Source: an uncultured Clostridia bacterium
GTDB taxonomy: Bacteria > Bacillota > Clostridia > UBA1381
NCBI GenBank assembly: GCA_910585485.1
Contig: CAJUEZ010000010.1
Location: 1 to 60,878 of the forward strand
DNA length: 60,878 nt
Direction of reading: 5' to 3'
In this document: one piece after another, positions 48,444 to 57,522 of the stretch
Layout: every line of letters begins with the position of its first letter
Numbering within the stretch: the stretch's first letter is position 1
Notes under the pieces: generated by a model
Seen by the model: the letters and a program-made list of their open reading frames with translations, nothing else
Databases searched by the model: none
What the model was told of the DNA's origin: nothing
Made by a program: the position numbers and the translations under genes

Positions 48444-49709
48444 TTATCTGCCAAGAGCCTGATCCAAATCGGCTATAATATCGTCAGCGTTTTCAATACC
48501 AACGCTCAATCTTATAAGGTCGGCGCCGATACCGGCTTCTATAAGCTGCTCGTCTGTCATTTGACGGTGCGTGGTGCTTGCAGGGTGAAGCGCGCAGGTT
48601 CTCGCGTCCGCCACATGTGTGACTATAGCGGCTAATTTAAGCGAGTCCAAAAATTTAGTTGCCGCGTCTCTGCCGCCTTTGACACCGAAAGACACTACTC
48701 CGCTTGCGCCGAGCGGCAAATATTTATTTACAAGCTGTTTGTATTTGCTTGATTCAAGTCCCGGATAATTTACCCATTCAACTCTGTCGTCATTTTCAAG
48801 GAACTGAGCAACCTTCAAAGCGTTTTCACTGTGGCGCACAATTCTTAAATGAAGAGTCTCAAGTCCGAGATTCAGCAGGAAAGCGTTCTGCGGTGACGGT
48901 GTCGAGCCTAAATCACGCATGAGCTGCGCTCTTGCCTTAGTTATAAATGCCGCTTTGCCAAAACGCTCTGTATACACAACACCGTGATAAGATTCATCAG
49001 GAACAGTAAATTCGGGGAATTTGCCCGAAGCAGCCCAGTCAAAATTACCGCTGTCCACAACTACACCTCCAAGAGAAACGGCATGTCCGTCCATATATTT
49101 TGATGTGGAATGAGTTACTATATCCGCTCCGAACTCAAAAGGACGGCACAAGATAGGTGTGGCAAATGTATTATCCACAATAAGAGGTACGGCATGGTCA
49201 TGAGCGAGTTTGGCAAACTTTTCTATATCAAGCACGTTAAGCGCAGGATTGGCGATTGTTTCGCCTACAACAGCTTTGGTATTATCCCGGAACGCTTTTG
49301 CGATTGTGTCATAATCATCATCGGGATTGACGAAGGTAATATCTATTCCGAATTTTTTTAGCGTAACACCGAGAAGATTAAAAGTGCCGCCGTAAACTGC
49401 CGCCGAACATACGATATGGTCTCCCGCTTGTGCTATCGTCATAACAGCCATAAGCGTTGCCGCCTGACCTGATGATGTCATCATAGCGCCTACTCCGCCT
49501 TCAAGCGCAGCGATTTTCTCTTCAACAAATCCTACCGTTGGATTTCCCAGTCTTGTGTAGAAGTATCCGTCCTCTTCAAGGTCAAAAAGCTTGCCCATAT
49601 ATTCAGAAGAGTCATATTTAAATGTGGTGCTCTGATAGATTGGCAAAACTCTCGGTTCGCCGTTCTTTGGCTTATATCCTTCCTGTATACATTTTGTTTC
49701 TATTTTCAT
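48444..49709 (-). CDS. metY: O-acetylhomoserine sulfhydrylase (PLP enzyme)
   Basis: Encodes 421 residues from the ATG at 49709; AAGGA lies ten bases upstream. It is a Cys/Met-metabolism PLP enzyme: YTRLGNPTVGFVEEKIAALEGG near 50, SSGQAA near 80, PLP-binding IVDNTFATP near 180 and the Schiff-base Lys in HSTSKYMDGHA near 203, closing with LIRLSVGIEN near 400. The longer insert and ETIANP segment favour MetY (O-acetylhomoserine plus sulfide to homocysteine) over cystathionine synthases. It is divergent from metF, which supplies the methyl group for the next step. Confidence 0.9.
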   Translation of the reverse strand: MKIETKCIQEGYKPKNGEPRVLPIYQSTTFKYDSSEYMGKLFDLEEDGYFYTRLGNPTVGFVEEKIAALEGGVGAMMTSSGQAATLMAVMTIAQAGDHIVCSAAVYGGTFNLLGVTLKKFGIDITFVNPDDDYDTIAKAFRDNTKAVVGETIANPALNVLDIEKFAKLAHDHAVPLIVDNTFATPILCRPFEFGADIVTHSTSKYMDGHAVSLGGVVVDSGNFDWAASGKFPEFTVPDESYHGVVYTERFGKAAFITKARAQLMRDLGSTPSPQNAFLLNLGLETLHLRIVRHSENALKVAQFLENDDRVEWVNYPGLESSKYKQLVNKYLPLGASGVVSFGVKGGRDAATKFLDSLKLAAIVTHVADARTCALHPASTTHRQMTDEQLIEAGIGADLIRLSVGIENADDIIADLDQALGR

Positions 49710-49745
49710 CGGTAAACACATCCTTTTATGATTGAATTTAATACT

Positions 49746-49774
49746 ATAATAACATAGATAGGAAAAAAATTCAA
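49746..49774 (-). promoter_or_regulatory. Promoter of metY
   Basis: On the minus strand TTGAAT (49774-49769) and TATTAT (49751-49746), 17-bp spacer. No S-box or T-box leader is visible between it and the gene. Confidence 0.55.
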
Positions 49775-49820
49775 TATTTTCATGTTGATTCCTTTTTTAT
49801 CGTTTTTTTTATAAATTCAC

Positions 49821-49849
49821 TTGTTATTATACTTTAAAACTGCTATAAT
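49821..49849 (+). promoter_or_regulatory. Promoter of metF
   Basis: TTGTTA (49821-49826) and TATAAT (49844-49849), 17-bp spacer, 36 bp before the start. Confidence 0.65.
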
Positions 49850-49884
49850 GATACGTAGTTAAATATTTACAAGGAGTTTTTATA

Positions 49885-50751
49885 ATGTTTATTAAAGATA
49901 TATTTTCATCAAAAAAACCGGTATTGTCTTTTGAGGTGTTTCCCCCTAAACAGGAAAGCGGACTTGAAGCTGTTTTGGAAGCGGTCAAGGAAATGTCCTC
50001 CATGCCGATTGACTATATGAGCGTTACTTATGGCGCAGGTGGCAGTAATTCTAAGAACACAGGACAGATTGCCGCGTATTTGAAAAACAATCTTTCCATA
50101 CCGGCGCTTGCTCATCTTACATGTGTCGCGAATACAAAAGAGGATATACATAATAAGCTTTCTGAATACAAAGAGTTGGGCATTAAAAATATTCTTGCTC
50201 TTAGAGGAGATAAGCCGAAAGATTTTGACGGTGAACTTTTTCCGGGTTACAGATACGCGAGCGAATTGGTAAGCGCGATAAAAGAATTTGGTGGTTTTGG
50301 AATAGGAGGAGCCTGTTATCCGGAGCGTCATCCGGATTCTCCGAATATTGACACGGATATAGAAAATCTGAAAATTAAGGTTGACGCGGGAGTGGACTTC
50401 CTTGTAACGCAGATGTTTTTTGACAATGACGAGTTTTATAAATTCCGTGATAAAATAGTTAAAAAAGGAATAAATGTGCCTGTAAACGCAGGTATTATGC
50501 CGCTTACAAACGCGGGACAGATACAGCGTATGGCGATTCTCTCGGGAGGCGCGTCAATGCCGTCTAAATTTATGCGTATGATTTCAAAATATCAGGATAA
50601 TCCTAAGGCTTTGAAGCAGGCGGGTATCGCTTACGCGGTTGACCAGATTATAGAACTTGTTTCGAGTGATATTGACGGTATTCATTTGTACACTATGAAT
50701 AAGCCTGAAACGGCGGAAAAAATTGTGAATGTGATAAATAATTTGTTTTAA
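49885..50751 (+). CDS. metF: 5,10-methylenetetrahydrofolate reductase
   Basis: Encodes 288 residues after AAGGAGTTTTTATA. TIM-barrel FAD enzyme with FEVFPPKQESGLE near 16, YGAGGSN near 48, LTCVANTKEDI near 75, ALRGDKP near 104 and GACYPERHPDSPN near 144. It reduces methylene-THF to methyl-THF for methionine synthesis or the acetyl-CoA pathway. It is divergent from metY and of normal length for the short bacterial form. Confidence 0.95.
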   Translation: MFIKDIFSSKKPVLSFEVFPPKQESGLEAVLEAVKEMSSMPIDYMSVTYGAGGSNSKNTGQIAAYLKNNLSIPALAHLTCVANTKEDIHNKLSEYKELGIKNILALRGDKPKDFDGELFPGYRYASELVSAIKEFGGFGIGGACYPERHPDSPNIDTDIENLKIKVDAGVDFLVTQMFFDNDEFYKFRDKIVKKGINVPVNAGIMPLTNAGQIQRMAILSGGASMPSKFMRMISKYQDNPKALKQAGIAYAVDQIIELVSSDIDGIHLYTMNKPETAEKIVNVINNLF

Positions 50752-50774
50752 TTAGGTAGCTGGGGTAGAAAACG

Positions 50775-50906
50775 ATGTGGCAGTATTTTAAATGTAAAAT
50801 GTGCGGCGGAGAGTTTGAGGACGCTGCTGTTGCGCTGAATATTGGCGAAGTCAGCGATATTGTGAAAAGTACATACGGTTACCACATAATAAAGCGCGTG
50901 GGCTGA
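50775..50906 (+). pseudogene. Remnant of a parvulin-type peptidyl-prolyl isomerase
   Basis: The 43-codon frame reads MWQYFKCKMCGGEFEDAAVA LNIGEVSDIVKSTYGYHIIKRVG to TGA (split here for length). The second half is the conserved C-terminal end of PpiC/PrsA parvulins (E-F-E-D-A-A...GEVSDIVK..YGYHIIK). The catalytic N-terminal part is missing, replaced by a few residues with CxxC. No ribosome site is clear. It is most likely a decayed foldase gene. Confidence 0.7.
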
Positions 50907-51026
50907 TGAACCAAAACTTATAAATATACAAATAAATATACAAAAGTTACCCAACACTAACAACGGCTTTGCTAAGCCAATGAGTGAATTTAGCTTAAAA
51001 AAATTGAAATTTTTTCAAATTTTTTA

Positions 51027-51055
51027 TTGCATAATGGAAAAAACAGTGCTAAAAT
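51027..51055 (+). promoter_or_regulatory. Promoter of gdhA
   Basis: TTGCAT (51027-51032) and TAAAAT (51050-51055), 17-bp spacer, 84 bp before the start. Confidence 0.6.
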
Positions 51056-51138
51056 ATAAGTTAGCGGTGCAGAACAGAGTTTGTGTATGCTGACTTTTTG
51101 CACTCTGAGATATTATTATAAAGAGGAGGTTTTTAACT

Positions 51139-52485
51139 ATGTCATACGCACAAGACGTACTAGCAAAGTTAAAAGAGAAAAATGCAAGCGAGCCTGAATT
51201 TATACAGGCGGCGACAGAGGTTTTAACTACACTTGAACCTGTGTTCGATAAGCATCCTGAATATAAGGACGCTGCTTTATTGGAGAGAATAGTAGAGCCG
51301 GAGAGACAGATTATGTTCCGTGTTCCTTGGGTTGACGACAACGGCAAGGTACAGGTAAACAGAGGTTTCAGAGTGCAGTTCAACAGCGCAATCGGTCCTT
51401 ACAAGGGCGGACTAAGACTTCACCCGTCAGTAAATCTTGGTATTATTAAATTCCTTGGTTTTGAACAGATATTTAAGAATGCACTTACAACGCTTCCTAT
51501 CGGCGGCGGTAAGGGTGGAAGTGACTTTGACCCGAAGGGTAAGTCAGATAACGAGGTTATGCGTTTCTGCCAAAGCTTTATGACAGAACTTTGCAGACAT
51601 ATCGGCGCTGATACAGACGTTCCGGCAGGTGATATCGGTACAGGCGCGAGAGAGATTGGATATATGTTCGGTCAGTATAAGAGAATTAAGAATATTTATG
51701 AGGGCGTGCTTACAGGTAAGGGTCTTACATGGGGCGGCTCACTGACAAGAACAGAAGCTACAGGCTATGGTCTTGTATACTACGCTCAGGAAATGCTTAA
51801 GGATCTTGGTACAGACTTCAACGGCAAGAGAGTTGCTATTTCAGGCGCGGGTAATGTTGCTATTTACGCTACACAGAAGGTTCAGCAGCTTGGCGGTAAA
51901 GTTATCACTGTTTCTGACTCAAACGGTTACGTTATAGACGAAGAGGGTATTGACTTGGCGGCTGTTAAGGAAATCAAGGAAGTTAAGAGAGGTAGAATTA
52001 AGGATTATCTTAACTATCGTCCGAACGCTAAGTATGTTGAGGGCGCAGGTCTTTGGCAGGCGGTTAAGGTTGACGTTGCTCTTCCGTGCGCAACTCAGAA
52101 TGAACTTCTTATTGACGACGCTAAGGCGCTTGTTGCAAACGGCTGTATCGTAGTTGCTGAGGGCGCTAATATGCCGACAACTCTTGAAGCAACCGAGTAC
52201 TTACAGAAGAACGGTGTATACTTCGCGCCGGGCAAGGCTTCAAATGCGGGCGGCGTTGCAACATCAGCTCTTGAAATGAGCCAGAACTCTCAGAGACTTT
52301 CATGGACATTTGAAGAGGTTGATGAAAAGCTTCACAACATTATGGTTACTATCTACAAGAACTCAGTTGCCGCTGCTAAAGAGTACGGCTGTGAGGTAGG
52401 CGGTAAGACAAACCTTGTTGCAGGCGCAAATATCGCAGGCTTCATGAAGGTTGCTGACGCTATGATGGCTCAGGGCGTTTGCTAA
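51139..52485 (+). CDS. gdhA: Glutamate dehydrogenase, hexameric type
   Basis: Encodes 448 residues after GAGGAGGTTTTTAACT. Substrate site GPYKGGLRLHPSVN near 91 and LPIGGGKGGSDFDPKGKSD near 120 with the catalytic Lys; the dinucleotide fold starts at RVAISGAGNVA near 231. Length and the FPR.../VPAGDIGTG signature fit the NADP-linked family I enzyme that joins ammonia to 2-oxoglutarate. Codon use is strongly biased (GGT, CTT, AAG), suggesting high expression. Single gene with its own promoter and terminator. Confidence 0.95.
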   Translation: MSYAQDVLAKLKEKNASEPEFIQAATEVLTTLEPVFDKHPEYKDAALLERIVEPERQIMFRVPWVDDNGKVQVNRGFRVQFNSAIGPYKGGLRLHPSVNLGIIKFLGFEQIFKNALTTLPIGGGKGGSDFDPKGKSDNEVMRFCQSFMTELCRHIGADTDVPAGDIGTGAREIGYMFGQYKRIKNIYEGVLTGKGLTWGGSLTRTEATGYGLVYYAQEMLKDLGTDFNGKRVAISGAGNVAIYATQKVQQLGGKVITVSDSNGYVIDEEGIDLAAVKEIKEVKRGRIKDYLNYRPNAKYVEGAGLWQAVKVDVALPCATQNELLIDDAKALVANGCIVVAEGANMPTTLEATEYLQKNGVYFAPGKASNAGGVATSALEMSQNSQRLSWTFEEVDEKLHNIMVTIYKNSVAAAKEYGCEVGGKTNLVAGANIAGFMKVADAMMAQGVC

Positions 52486-52510
52486 ATAACGCGTATAAAT
52501 TGATAAATTT

Positions 52511-52543
52511 CAGACTGTTACATGCGTGACAGTCTGTTTTTTT
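52511..52543 (+). terminator. Terminator after gdhA
   Basis: CAGACTGT and ACAGTCTG stem with ten-base loop, followed by TTTTTTT. Confidence 0.85.
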
Positions 52544-52553
52544 GTAATATCTA

Positions 52554-52582
52554 TTGAAAAATTTGTATATTTGAGATATAAT
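52554..52582 (+). promoter_or_regulatory. Promoter of the threonine ammonia-lyase gene
   Basis: TTGAAA (52554-52559) and TATAAT (52577-52582), 17-bp spacer. Confidence 0.7.
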
Positions 52583-52601
52583 AATAAGATAAAGGATAAA
52601 A

Positions 52602-53840
52602 ATGATAAGCACGAAAGGATCTGTAGTAAAAATGGATTTGGATTTAAAACAAATAGAGTTGGCGGCAAAACGTCTTGAACCAACAATTCATCGCACAAAA
52701 ATCGAGTCTTCAAAAACTTTTTCTGATATGAGCGGCGGAGAAGTTTATCTGAAATTTGAGAATCAGCAGAAAACAGGCTCGTTTAAGATAAGAGGAGCGT
52801 CGAATAAAATTGCCGCTCTTGTGGAAAGAGGAGAAATAACGTCAGCTGTCGCTTCGTCAGCCGGTAATCATGCTCAGGGTGTGGCATATGCGTCACATGT
52901 GCATGGAATCCCCGCGACGATAGTAATGCCTAAATCAACACCTATCGCGAAAGTCAGCGCGACAGAAGGATACGGCGCAAAGGTTGTGCTGCACGGAGAC
53001 TGTTATGACGACGCGTATAATAAAGCCGTTGAGATTCAGGAAAAGGAAGGCGCGACATTTCTTCATCCGTTTGATGACATAGAGGTAATGGCAGGACAAG
53101 GCACAATAGGCATAGAAATTCTTGAAGATTTGCCGACTGTCGATATGGTTATTGTACCGGCGGGGGGCGGCGGACTTCTTTCAGGTGTTGCCGCGTGTAT
53201 AAAGCAGATAAATCCGAGAGTACAGATAATCGGTGTGCAGGCAGAGGGCGCTCCCGCTATCTGCGAGTCTTTTAAGAAGAAAAAGAAAGTGGTTTCTCAA
53301 AGTGTCAGCACTATCGCCGATGGTATCGCGGTAAAAGCTCCGGGTGAAAACACTATGGAAATAATAAATAAGTACGCGGATGATATGGTGACTGTTTCAG
53401 ACGCGGAAATTTCGGAAGCAATTTTGCTTTTGCTTGAAAGAACAAAGCAAGTTGTCGAGCCTGCCGGCGCGACAACTCTCGCGGCTGTTTTAAACGGCAA
53501 GGTAAACGTAAAAGGTAAAAAAGTGGTATGCGTGCTTTCAGGCGGTAATATAGATGTTAGCTTTATTCAGAGAATTATAGACTTAGGTCTTGTTTCCCGT
53601 GAAAGAAAACTCAAATTCAAAACCACGATGCTTGATATTCCCGGAAGTTTGGAACATCTTTCCAATGTGCTTTCAGGCGCGAATGCTAATATTATTATGG
53701 TACAGTATGACAGATGGAGCGCCGACCTTGACCCGAACGAGGCAATTATCCATATTGCCTGTGAGGTGGGAGGCAAGGAGCACGGTGAAAGAACAGTAAA
53801 GGCGCTTGAAGAGCATGGGTATAAGGTTATAAAGGAATAA
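52602..53840 (+). CDS. ilvA: Threonine ammonia-lyase with C-terminal ACT domain
   Basis: Encodes 412 residues from 52602, where AAAGGATAAAA is well placed. The ATG at 52632 starts closer to the family's usual N-terminus, so either is possible. PLP Lys in QKTGSFKIRGASNK, SSAGNHAQG near 85, PLP-phosphate loop PAGGGGLLSG near 190 and VLSGGNI near 310; residues about 335-412 are an ACT-like domain. The short single-ACT form is typical of the catabolic type (TdcB-like), converting threonine to 2-oxobutyrate, also usable for isoleucine. Confidence 0.9.
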   Translation: MISTKGSVVKMDLDLKQIELAAKRLEPTIHRTKIESSKTFSDMSGGEVYLKFENQQKTGSFKIRGASNKIAALVERGEITSAVASSAGNHAQGVAYASHVHGIPATIVMPKSTPIAKVSATEGYGAKVVLHGDCYDDAYNKAVEIQEKEGATFLHPFDDIEVMAGQGTIGIEILEDLPTVDMVIVPAGGGGLLSGVAACIKQINPRVQIIGVQAEGAPAICESFKKKKKVVSQSVSTIADGIAVKAPGENTMEIINKYADDMVTVSDAEISEAILLLLERTKQVVEPAGATTLAAVLNGKVNVKGKKVVCVLSGGNIDVSFIQRIIDLGLVSRERKLKFKTTMLDIPGSLEHLSNVLSGANANIIMVQYDRWSADLDPNEAIIHIACEVGGKEHGERTVKALEEHGYKVIKE

Positions 53841-53945
53841 GGAATCATTTGTTTGTAACCAAAAAATTACGCGATAAAATATCTGTTAAAAAGGATTTGC
53901 CGGTGGAAGTATTGTAAGGCTTTGTTTTGTGAGAAAGGAGTCAGA

Positions 53946-55133
53946 ATGATAAAAAAATCTCTCATTTCATTAATATATGAAGCGGCATCAATACAGCGCT
54001 GGAATGACCATATACGTCCCTGGACCGGTTTTACGGAACTGGATAAACAAGCGCATAAAATGTTTTACGCTTATGTGCTTTCAAAATGCGAGGGCGAGGC
54101 TGTGGATAAAATTAAGCTTATAGAAGGCGGCATATTTGAATTTTTCCACAGAATTGTGCTTACAGATATAAAGCCGCCGATTTATCATAAGCTTGTAAAA
54201 GAAAAGGGTTATCAGCTTGACAGATGGGTGTTATCCGAACTTAAAGAGCATATGGAGGGTATAGGCGGAGGATTTTTTTCCCGAATGGAAAAATACTATA
54301 CCGACAAGGATTATTCCGTTCTTGAAAAGCAGATTTTAAAAGCGGCGCATTACCATGCTACGGGTTGGGAGTTTAAGATAATCTATCCGATGAATACGGA
54401 AACATTTGGTATTGAGCAGGTAAAACATGAAATGGCTCAGGGACTGGCGGCATGTGACACGTTTTCGGGGTTTCGCTATTTTGCGGGAAGCGAGTATTTG
54501 AAGCAATTCCTGTCGCTTATCGGAAAATTAAGATACCAACAGAGATGGTCAAAAGCGGTAAGAATGCCGCAGACATTTGTTATGGGACATATGCTTGTAG
54601 TGGCGATTTTATCGTATTTTATGACGCTTGAACTGGAGAATCCATGCAGAAAACGTCTTGAAAATAATTTCTTCGCGGGTCTTTTTCATGATCTTCCTGA
54701 AGTTTTAACGCGCGATATTGTGTCTCCGGTTAAAAACGGAGTCAAAGGCTTGGACAGTATAATAAGCGAGATAGAGGATGAGCAGATGAAGGAAGTGATA
54801 TATCCTTTGCTGCCGCAGTCATGGCATGGCGAGATTGAATACTACACGCAGAATGAATTTGACTCAAAGATAATTGATGACGGCGATATAGATATGGTAA
54901 CCTCCGATATTATAAACGAGAAATATAATGATGACAAATATAACCCGATAGACGGTCAGATTATCCGCGGATGCGATCATTTATCCGCATATATTGAAGC
55001 GTATATGTCGCTTAATTACGGTATAAAATCCGAGCAGATGATGAGCGGATATGAGCATTTGCGTAAGAAATACGTCGGTAAGGTTATTGGCGGAATAAAT
55101 TTTGGAAGATTATTTGATTATTTTGTATTATGA
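53946..55133 (+). CDS. HD-domain phosphohydrolase-like protein
   Basis: Encodes 395 residues from the ATG at 53946 (AAAGGAGTCAG upstream). A first half-domain (RPWTGFTELDKQAHKMFYAYVL, about 25) and a second with the full HD pattern: MPQTFVMGHMLVVAIL near 210 and FFAGLFHDLPEVLTRDI near 243, with a later Asp in IRGCDHLSAYIEAY near 345. HD proteins of this kind usually cleave phosphate esters such as nucleotides, but the substrate is unknown. It overlaps recX by four bases (ATGA) and heads the recX-rimO-pgsA-hisIE series. Confidence 0.85.
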   Translation: MIKKSLISLIYEAASIQRWNDHIRPWTGFTELDKQAHKMFYAYVLSKCEGEAVDKIKLIEGGIFEFFHRIVLTDIKPPIYHKLVKEKGYQLDRWVLSELKEHMEGIGGGFFSRMEKYYTDKDYSVLEKQILKAAHYHATGWEFKIIYPMNTETFGIEQVKHEMAQGLAACDTFSGFRYFAGSEYLKQFLSLIGKLRYQQRWSKAVRMPQTFVMGHMLVVAILSYFMTLELENPCRKRLENNFFAGLFHDLPEVLTRDIVSPVKNGVKGLDSIISEIEDEQMKEVIYPLLPQSWHGEIEYYTQNEFDSKIIDDGDIDMVTSDIINEKYNDDKYNPIDGQIIRGCDHLSAYIEAYMSLNYGIKSEQMMSGYEHLRKKYVGKVIGGINFGRLFDYFVL

Positions 55134-55612
55134 GATATAACAATGAAAAAAAAGAACTGACCTTTGAGCAGGCAAAGGATAAAGCGCTAAGACTTCTGGA
55201 GTTTCGTTCTCACAGCGAAAGAGAACTTTGCGATAAGCTTAAAAGAGCCGGGGCGCGGGAAGAAGACATTGAAGAGATTCTTGATTTTTGCAGAAATTAT
55301 GGGTTTGTGGACGATAGAAAGTTTGCCGCAAATAAAGCGCGCGATTTAAAGAATCTTAAAAAATACGGCAAAAGACGTATCAAGGCGGAACTTTACAGCA
55401 AAGGAATTGACGGCGAGTATATTGAAGAGGCTCTTTGCTTTTTGGAAGATGATGAGGAAGATATGCTGCTTCCGCTTGTTCAAAAAAAGCTTGGCGGCAA
55501 TTTTGAAAAGAAAAATGTTGATAAATGTATAAGATATTTTTTATACCGCGGTTATAATTTCGGCGATATAAAGAATTGTATTGAAAATATAAAACAGGAA
55601 TATGGAGAGTAA
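55130..55612 (+). CDS. recX: RecX-family regulator of RecA
   Basis: Encodes 160 residues in three tandem RecX repeats (ALRLLEFRSHSERELCDKLKRAG..., FVDDRKFAANKARDLKNLKKYGKRRIKAELYSKGI, then a degenerate C-terminal one). RecX binds RecA filaments and limits their activity. It starts within the HD gene's stop and is directly followed by rimO. Confidence 0.9.
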   Translation: MRYNNEKKELTFEQAKDKALRLLEFRSHSERELCDKLKRAGAREEDIEEILDFCRNYGFVDDRKFAANKARDLKNLKKYGKRRIKAELYSKGIDGEYIEEALCFLEDDEEDMLLPLVQKKLGGNFEKKNVDKCIRYFLYRGYNFGDIKNCIENIKQEYGE

Positions 55613-55616
55613 ACAT

Positions 55617-56939
55617 ATGTATAATATCGGTCTTGTTTCGTTAGGCTGCGCGAAAAACCAAACAGACGCCGAAATAATGTTAGGCATACTTGCTTCGGAC
55701 GGCTTTGCTATAACGCATGACCCTGCCGAGGCTGATATAATAATCGTGAATACATGCGGTTTTATTGAGACCGCAAAGCAGGAATCAATAGACGCAATAC
55801 TGGAAATGGCACAGTATAAAGAAGGAAGATGCCGTCTGCTTATTGCGACGGGTTGTCTTGCCGAGCGCTACAGCAGTGATATTTTAAAAGAACTGCCTGA
55901 AGTTGACGCGATAGTCGGCACAGGTGATTATGATAAAATCGCGGAGGTTATCCGCCGCGCGTTTAATGGCGAAAAGCCTGTTATATGCGGACACAAAGAA
56001 AGAACAATAGAGGAAAGACTTCCAAGGATTTTGTCTACACCGTCATATACAGCCTATCTGAAAATTGCGGATGGCTGCGATAATAACTGTACTTACTGCG
56101 CTATTCCTATGATACGCGGACATTTTAGAAGCAGAAAGATTGAAGATATTACCGATGAGGCAAGGTCACTTGCGGAAAGCGGAGTTAAGGAACTGATTTT
56201 AATAGCTCAGGACACATCGCGTTACGGTATTGATTTATACGGAGAATATTCGCTTGACAAGCTTTTGGAGGAACTTGTTAAGATTGAGGGAATAGAGTGG
56301 ATAAGGGTGCATTATTTCTATCCTGAGGCAATTACGGATTCGCTTATAGACACAATGGCGAAGTATGATAAAATATGTAATTACATAGATATGCCTGTTC
56401 AGCATGGAAATAACTATATTTTAAAGCGTATGGCACGGCGAACCACACAGGAGGAAATGCTGCGGAAGATTGAAAAAATTCGTGAAAAGATGCCCGATTG
56501 CACCATTAGAACGTCAATAATTGTCGGATTCCCCGGCGAAACACGGGAACATTTTGATGATTTATACAAATTTGTAAAAAAAGTCAGATTTGACAGGATG
56601 GGAGTGTTTACATATTCTCAGGAGGAGGATACTCCGGCAGCATCATTTCCCGACCAGATAGACGAGGATGTTAAAGATGAGCGCCTTGATTCTTTAATGA
56701 CACTGCAGCAGGGAATTTCTCTGGAACTTAACAAACAGAAGATAGGAAAGACGCTTGAGGTTATAGCCGAGGGTTATGACGAAGACAACTTCTTGTTTTA
56801 CGGAAGAAGCAGAGGAGACAGCATAGAAGTTGACGGAAAAGTATATTTTGCCGCTGAGGATGAGATTTTTGCGGGTGATATAGTTGATGTGGAAATTTTG
56901 GACGCGGATGAATATGATTTAACTGGAAAGGTGGTATAG
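55617..56939 (+). CDS. rimO: Ribosomal protein S12 methylthiotransferase
   Basis: Encodes 440 residues from the ATG at 55617 (GGAG nine bases upstream). N-terminal UPF0004 domain with Cys in SLGCAKNQTD, VNTCGFIE and ATGCLAE (second FeS cluster); radical SAM CDNNCTYCAIP near 148; C-terminal TRAM domain. The pattern GLVSLGCAKNQTDAEIMLG identifies RimO rather than MiaB. It modifies Asp88 of S12. Its stop is TAG, so amber is a working stop in the host. Confidence 0.95.
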   Translation: MYNIGLVSLGCAKNQTDAEIMLGILASDGFAITHDPAEADIIIVNTCGFIETAKQESIDAILEMAQYKEGRCRLLIATGCLAERYSSDILKELPEVDAIVGTGDYDKIAEVIRRAFNGEKPVICGHKERTIEERLPRILSTPSYTAYLKIADGCDNNCTYCAIPMIRGHFRSRKIEDITDEARSLAESGVKELILIAQDTSRYGIDLYGEYSLDKLLEELVKIEGIEWIRVHYFYPEAITDSLIDTMAKYDKICNYIDMPVQHGNNYILKRMARRTTQEEMLRKIEKIREKMPDCTIRTSIIVGFPGETREHFDDLYKFVKKVRFDRMGVFTYSQEEDTPAASFPDQIDEDVKDERLDSLMTLQQGISLELNKQKIGKTLEVIAEGYDEDNFLFYGRSRGDSIEVDGKVYFAAEDEIFAGDIVDVEILDADEYDLTGKVV

Positions 56940-56941
56940 AT

Positions 56942-57493
56942 ATGAATACTGCGAATAAAATAACGATGGTGCGCGTATTTCTCGTGCCGATATTTATGGT
57001 TCTGTTTATGCTTCATGACGCGTCGTGTCATTACGCGGCTCTCGGAGTATTTATTATCGCTTCTGTGACGGACGCGATAGACGGGCACATAGCGAGAAAA
57101 TATAATCAGACCACAACCTTCGGAAAATTTGTGGATCCGTTGGCTGATAAGGTGCTTACTACAGCGGCATTTCTGATACTGATGCACTATGACAGAATGT
57201 CTGTATGGGCGCTGATGATAGTGCTCACGCGTGAATTTATGGTTGCGGGTGTAAGACTTGTCGCGGCGGGAGACGGAAATGTTGTCGCGGCTAGTATGTG
57301 GGGAAAGCTGAAAACTGTGACGCAGATGGTAGCTGTTATAGCGGCTATGCTGCTTTTGCATGTTGAGGGCACATTTTTGGGAGTTAAACCTGAATTGATT
57401 TCCGATATTCTGATATGGATTTCCGTAGTTTTTACGGTTATTTCGGGAATCGATTATTTGATGAAGAACTGGCATTTAATGAAGCTTAAGTAG
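56942..57493 (+). CDS. pgsA: CDP-diacylglycerol-glycerol-3-phosphate 3-phosphatidyltransferase
   Basis: Encodes 183 residues with four to five membrane helices and the CDP-alcohol phosphotransferase motif DAIDGHIARKYNQTTTFGKF followed by VDPLADK (about 43-70), in which the Asp residues bind metal. It makes phosphatidylglycerol phosphate at the membrane. It starts two bases after rimO, a pairing often seen in Clostridia. It ends TAG TAA. Confidence 0.94.
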   Translation: MNTANKITMVRVFLVPIFMVLFMLHDASCHYAALGVFIIASVTDAIDGHIARKYNQTTTFGKFVDPLADKVLTTAAFLILMHYDRMSVWALMIVLTREFMVAGVRLVAAGDGNVVAASMWGKLKTVTQMVAVIAAMLLLHVEGTFLGVKPELISDILIWISVVFTVISGIDYLMKNWHLMKLK

Positions 57494-57522
57494 TAAGACG
57501 ATTTTTAAAGGAGGAATACATA

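Noticed and set aside
49710..49884. SAM or T-box riboswitch between metY and metF
   Set aside because: The divergent gap is only 175 bp with two simple promoters and no conserved aptamer elements.
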